A DNA stretch of 64,000 nucleotides, taken from assembly GCA_002841375.1 (NCBI GenBank), contig PGZO01000013.1:44240-108239 (forward strand), read 5' to 3'. The translations under genes were made by a program, and so were the position numbers. Shown piece by piece: positions 60,371-64,000 of this stretch. This stretch comes from Firmicutes bacterium HGW-Firmicutes-7. GTDB taxonomy: Bacteria; Bacillota; Clostridia; Lachnospirales; Vallitaleaceae. Position 1 is the first letter of the stretch; each line of letters starts with the position of its first letter. The notes beneath the pieces were generated by a model that saw only the letters and a program-made list of their open reading frames with translations, had not been told where the DNA came from and made no database searches.

Positions 60371-61456
60371 GTGTTGAAGATTATAACAGTGCTTGGCGCT
60401 AGACCACAATTTATAAAGACTTGTATACTATCACAACTTTTAAGATTCAAGCATAATGAAATAATGATTCATACTGGTCAGCATTATGATTATAACATGT
60501 CAAATATTTTTTTTAATGAGCTGCAAATACCTAAACCTGATTATAATCTTTGTATCGGCTCAGGTAATCATGGCTTTCAAACCGGAAACATGTTAATTAA
60601 GCTTGAAGATATTTATTTGAAGGAAAAACCGGACTTGATTATCGTCTATGGTGACACAAATTCAACCCTATCTGGTGCCTTGTGTGCCAGTAAGTTATTA
60701 ATCCCCGTTGCTCATATCGAAGCGGGATTAAGAAGCTTTAATATTAATATGCCAGAGGAACAGAACCGGCTGCTTACAGATCATATCTCTACATTACTAT
60801 TTGTACCTACTAACACGGCTAAAAGTAATTTACGCTCAGAAGGCATCGTTGATCACGTATATAATGTTGGAGATATAATGTTTGATACTCTAATAAAATT
60901 CAAATATATAGCAGAAAAGAAATCTCAAATTATTGAGAAATTAAATTGTTCAATTAATAATTATATAGTAGCAACAATTCATAGAGCTGAAAACACGAAT
61001 GACGTAAACAGACTTAAAGGTATTATAGAAGCGCTAAATGAATGTAATGAAAATATCGTATTGCCTCTACATCCAAGAACTAAAAAGTGTATTAAAGATA
61101 ACGGCATACTTGTTAGCGGTAAAATAAAAGTGATTGAACCTATTGGTTATTTAGACATGCTACAACTAGAAACCCATTGCAAAAAAATAGTAACAGATAG
61201 CGGTGGGATTCAAAAGGAGGCATATTTAATGAAAAAACCATGTGTAACTTTACGAGATGAAACTGAATGGATTGAAACAATAGAATGCGGGTGGAATGAA
61301 CTAGTAGGAACTGATAAGTACAAAATAATAGAAGCTATCGTGAATATTCCTTTTGAAAAAGCGCATCCAGCATTGTTTGGGGATGGAAATACGTCTGAAA
61401 AGATCGTAGAAATAATCAACAAAGAAGAACGCTTCTTATTGCGCCCTTCTTTCTAA
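60371..61456 (+). CDS. wecB: UDP-N-acetylglucosamine 2-epimerase, non-hydrolysing
   Basis: Interconverts UDP-GlcNAc and UDP-ManNAc, or acts on a related uronic derivative. The 361-residue product has TVLGARPQFIKTCILSQLLR, HTGQHYDYNMSNIFFNEL, VYGDTNSTLSGALCASKL, HIEAGLRSFNINMPEEQNR and TDSGGIQKEAYLMKKPCVTL, all diagnostic. Start: the GTG at 60371 or, with better spacing to GAGAGGG, the TTG at 60374. It may act in one pathway with the DegT and WbpD-like enzymes to make a diacetamido sugar for the spore-surface glycan; WbpI-type function is an inference. Confidence 0.92.
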   Translation: MLKIITVLGARPQFIKTCILSQLLRFKHNEIMIHTGQHYDYNMSNIFFNELQIPKPDYNLCIGSGNHGFQTGNMLIKLEDIYLKEKPDLIIVYGDTNSTLSGALCASKLLIPVAHIEAGLRSFNINMPEEQNRLLTDHISTLLFVPTNTAKSNLRSEGIVDHVYNVGDIMFDTLIKFKYIAEKKSQIIEKLNCSINNYIVATIHRAENTNDVNRLKGIIEALNECNENIVLPLHPRTKKCIKDNGILVSGKIKVIEPIGYLDMLQLETHCKKIVTDSGGIQKEAYLMKKPCVTLRDETEWIETIECGWNELVGTDKYKIIEAIVNIPFEKAHPALFGDGNTSEKIVEIINKEERFLLRPSF

Positions 61457-61476
61457 CATCCTTACGTTATTAAAGG

Positions 61477-62184
61477 TTAAATAGTTGATCTGTGGTAATC
61501 TCTAAAGAGAATAATAATTAACCAGATTGCATGTACAAGTACTGCCGAACTAAATACCACAATTGATTTTGGATTTTGGATGATCTCTGTTATCCAGTAG
61601 GTTGGAAAAAACATGGAGAAATTAGTGAGCCATCTTTCATTTAATAAGTCACTTAAGCAAAAAAGCAGCATAAAGTTAATTCCTTTTGCATATGTAAGCC
61701 CTTTTACCTTATCTGTTGCAACGGTAAAAATTATCATGCCTAGTATAATTGATAATATACCCAATAAAATGGAAAGGAGAAATACAACTAATAAGGGAAG
61801 TTTGTAAATATTTACTGTAAAATATCCCATAAAGGTGTAAACAACTGTTGCTATAAAAGCGAAGGATAATCTGTTATAAAGATACCCACTTCTTCCTAGG
61901 GGTGTTACAGTCATTAGCTCTGCTATTTTACCGTCTCGCTCATCTATCATCATAAACCCTATTACGATACCCAGCATGGCAGGTGTCATAATTAGTGCGA
62001 AGGACAATATATATAAATAATAATCAGCTAAATTAAAGCTAAGATGTTTATTTAAATAGGGAATCAAAAAAACTATAATTGCTTTATAAACTATAAACAT
62101 AAACATAGGTAAACAAAATAATAGCAACATCATAGGCTCTCTTACTAATTGTTTCATATCATTTTTTATGTGTTCAAAATTCAA
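61477..62184 (-). CDS. ABC-2 type export permease
   Basis: The 235-residue membrane protein has six predicted helices and the pattern MTPAMLGIVIGFMMIDERDGKI, then AELMTVTPLGRSGYLYNRL, in the coupling region shared by ABC-2 exporters of the fluoroquinolone or antibiotic type. It is the last gene of a three-gene system read from 63733 downwards. The substrate cannot be inferred. It is convergent with wecB, with 20 bases between them and no terminator seen. Confidence 0.82.
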   Translation of the reverse strand: MNFEHIKNDMKQLVREPMMLLLFCLPMFMFIVYKAIIVFLIPYLNKHLSFNLADYYLYILSFALIMTPAMLGIVIGFMMIDERDGKIAELMTVTPLGRSGYLYNRLSFAFIATVVYTFMGYFTVNIYKLPLLVVFLLSILLGILSIILGMIIFTVATDKVKGLTYAKGINFMLLFCLSDLLNERWLTNFSMFFPTYWITEIIQNPKSIVVFSSAVLVHAIWLIIILFRDYHRSTI

Positions 62185-62189
62185 TTACA

Positions 62190-62882
62190 TCACCCCCCAT
62201 ATACAACATACTTATCAAAAACCTTTTCCGTGTGTAGTAATAGACCATAATTGATGATAAGTAGATAACATATTAAAAAAAACTGTTCAAGGCCTCCCAT
62301 ATCTAAGTAGGCACCTAACAAGAGCCTAAGCGCTGCTACACTGGGGAATAAAGTTAGAAAATATGAATATTTAAAACCAATAATTGAAAAACAAGGTATA
62401 ATAAATAATAACATAACAGGTATGATCTTAACAAAATATTGATTAACTGTTTTGCATTTTGCTCCAATTACTAACCCACATAACGTAAATAATGAAGAAG
62501 TAAGCACTAAGGCTATTACTAATATTATCCACTTTACATTTCCAATGTAAGTAAGACGTGTTATGATAATACCCGCAAGAATGGATATAATTGATAGTGA
62601 AATAACTTTTGATTGAATAAATTCTCTTGTTGAGAGTGGTGTAACAACTACTGCTTGAATGACACCTTGGACTTTTTCGAGCATAATAATGCCACCAATA
62701 AAAAATAAACCTAACACAGCAGGATCAGAAAAAACAACTAATGGTACAACATATTTTAAGCCTGGATTAGGTATCCAAGATAGCCCTACCATATATGCAA
62801 TACAAATGACAATATATATGATATAAAAGCCTTGTCTAAACTGAAAGATAATATCACTTTTTATTGCACTGAGTAATCTCAT
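62190..62882 (-). CDS. ABC-2 type export permease
   Basis: The 230-residue product has about six membrane helices and the exporter coupling stretch IIMLEKVQGVIQAVVVTPLS, then TREFIQSKVISLSIISILAG. It is similar in layout to the permease downstream, so the two probably form a heterodimer with the upstream ATPase. It overlaps the ATPase gene by four bases and precedes the second permease by five. Confidence 0.82.
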   Translation of the reverse strand: MRLLSAIKSDIIFQFRQGFYIIYIVICIAYMVGLSWIPNPGLKYVVPLVVFSDPAVLGLFFIGGIIMLEKVQGVIQAVVVTPLSTREFIQSKVISLSIISILAGIIITRLTYIGNVKWIILVIALVLTSSLFTLCGLVIGAKCKTVNQYFVKIIPVMLLFIIPCFSIIGFKYSYFLTLFPSVAALRLLLGAYLDMGGLEQFFLICYLLIINYGLLLHTEKVFDKYVVYGG

Positions 62883-63733
62883 AATAGTTCCCTCCCCGTT
62901 AGCTTAATAAAGACATCTTCTAAAGTGGCCTCCTGACTATGGATAGTTTTGATTTGTTTATGCTTAAGTATTTCAAAAAAGTTATTATTTTGTCCAATGT
63001 TTTGAAGATCAAAATGAGATTCTACGAGTTTTCCCTCTTCTAAATATTCTAGCTTAAGATCTCTCTTTCCATGTTTAAGCATTAAGCTCTTAGGCTCGTC
63101 TATAACAGAGATTTTCCCATCTACTATAAAAGCCACTCGATCACATAATTGTTCTGCTACAGTCATGTTATGCGTTGTTAAAAATATTGTCTTGCCACTA
63201 GCTTTAAGATTTACAATCATATCTTTAATAATTTTAGCATTAACAGGATCAAGTCCCGAGGTTGGTTCATCAAAAAACATTAATTCAGGTTCATGCATGA
63301 TGGCACGAATAAAATTCAGTCGCATCTTCATGCCTTTTGAATAGCCTTCAACTTTTTTATCTTTATCAGATAAAAGTCCCACTTTATCGAGAAGTTGATG
63401 GATATTATCTGCCTTATTTTTATAATAGGAACGAATCAGTTTTAAGTTTTCTTCTCCAGTTAATTTTATGTAAAGATTCGGGAAATCAAATGCAACGCCA
63501 ATATTTTCATAAATTTCTTTTCCCCATAATCTTCTTTCTTTACCTAACACTTCAACCTTACCTTCATACCCTCTTAATAGTCCAATAATTAATCTCTGAG
63601 TTGTTGTTTTTCCGGCTCCACTTGGACCTAGAAAGCCAAATATCTCTCCTTGTTTGATATCAAAGTCTATTTCTTTTATGGCTTGCTTATTTGATTTTTG
63701 ATAAGTAAAATCAAGCCCTTTAACTGTAATCAT
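62879..63733 (-). CDS. ABC transporter ATP-binding protein
   Basis: The 284-residue ATPase has Walker A FGFLGPSGAGKTTTQRLIIG, a signature loop in EGYSKGMKMRLNFIRAIMHE (YSKGM in place of LSGGQ), Walker B ELMFFDEPTSGLD and the His switch FLTTHNMTVAEQ. The C-terminal ~60 residues (DVFIKLTGREL at the end) follow the pattern of drug or antibiotic exporters. It starts the operon with the two ABC-2 permeases and has GGAGATAAATC upstream. Terminal-side repeats lie upstream of it. Confidence 0.92.
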   Translation of the reverse strand: MITVKGLDFTYQKSNKQAIKEIDFDIKQGEIFGFLGPSGAGKTTTQRLIIGLLRGYEGKVEVLGKERRLWGKEIYENIGVAFDFPNLYIKLTGEENLKLIRSYYKNKADNIHQLLDKVGLLSDKDKKVEGYSKGMKMRLNFIRAIMHEPELMFFDEPTSGLDPVNAKIIKDMIVNLKASGKTIFLTTHNMTVAEQLCDRVAFIVDGKISVIDEPKSLMLKHGKRDLKLEYLEEGKLVESHFDLQNIGQNNNFFEILKHKQIKTIHSQEATLEDVFIKLTGRELL

Positions 63734-63825
63734 GATTTATCTCCTTTAAATTTCACCTTTATATTAAGCGTGAATCATAAAAAATCACTTGTTCTTTTTT
63801 AAAGAATATCATGAATAGAATTCGT

Positions 63826-64000
63826 TGTCAAGTAAGTTGTTCTAATTCTCACACAACATATAGTGATGGTTAAACCATCCTTCCTATCTAGCTTTTTATT
63901 GTAGTGTCAAAAGTAAGTTGTTCTAATTCTCACACAACATATAGTGATGGTTAAACCATCCATCCTATCTATCTTTTTATTCTAGTGTCAAAAGTAAGTT
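63826..64000. repeat. Tandem 81-bp repeat, continuing beyond the window
   Basis: Copies anchored on the G of AAGTAAG begin at 63832, 63913 and 63994, an exact 81-base period; the third is cut by the window edge. Each contains AGTAAGTTGTTCTAATTCTC, then ACACAACATATAGTGATGG and TTAAACCATCC. The block is closely related to the hairpin element and repeats at 9175-9475. It lies upstream of the ABC transporter operon; the bases 63734-63825 show no gene. Confidence 0.85.

Overview
The window looks like chromosome of a low-GC, spore-forming member of the Clostridia (Firmicutes), possibly near Lachnospirales; the family is a guess. The reasons are AT-rich DNA, strong AGGAGG-type ribosome binding sites, an uninterrupted sporulation sigma factor sigK, ylbJ, a CIRCE-controlled hrcA-grpE-dnaK set, and Firmicutes gene order (ireB-ruvX-DUF1292-fur-rnj; mltG-trmR-U32; dnaJ-prmA-rsmE). 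No rRNA, tRNA, insertion sequence, prophage or convincing CRISPR array was seen. Most genes lie on the minus strand.

Region by region. 1-4.8 kb: acetate kinase (cut by the window edge, TTG start) and phosphotransacetylase, divergent from tmcAL and ylbJ. 4.9-11.4 kb: a minus-strand housekeeping run (coaD, rsmD, efp, aminopeptidase P, aroQ, aroK, aroE, yqeG), interrupted at 9.2-9.5 kb by an intergenic repeat family that reappears at 63.8-64 kb. 11.6-24.7 kb: a complete Gram-positive type IV pilus locus (pilB, pilT, pilC, pilA, pilD, a PilM-PilN fusion, a PilO-like protein and four minor-pilin-like genes). A c-di-GMP-I riboswitch with a terminator lies between pilT and pilC. 24.9-34 kb: sigK, a tRNA U34 modification pair (U32 protein and TrmR), mltG, a YlbF-like gene, RNase J, fur, ruvX, ireB and mtaB. 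34-47 kb: an HPr-like protein lacking the phosphorylatable His, thiI, a cysteine desulfurase, a CheY-like regulator, rsmE, prmA, dnaJ, dnaK, grpE, hrcA, hemW and lepA. 47.2-47.6 kb: a compact GC-rich element with a 45-bp triplicate, short terminal inverted repeats and a large imperfect cruciform. 47.6-50.8 kb: a MocR-type regulator divergent from an EamA transporter, then a PHP phosphoesterase.

The most unusual part is 50.9-61.5 kb. It holds sugar-nucleotide genes (DegT-type aminotransferase, hexapeptide acetyltransferase, WecB-type epimerase), a 1395-residue protein with two glycosyltransferase domains separated by a TPR region, a glycosyltransferase-methyltransferase fusion, and three small beta-rich proteins. 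One of the three resembles the DUF3992/S-Ena family of endospore appendage subunits, and the other two are paralogs of each other. Two of the three genes are preceded by near-identical sequences of the form AC-N17-CATATT, which also occur in front of sigK. I propose a sporulation-controlled, glycosylated spore-surface fibre or exosporium locus. This is inference from sequence pattern and context.

The window ends with an ABC-2 export system (ATPase and two permeases) and a tandem 81-bp repeat that runs off the edge.
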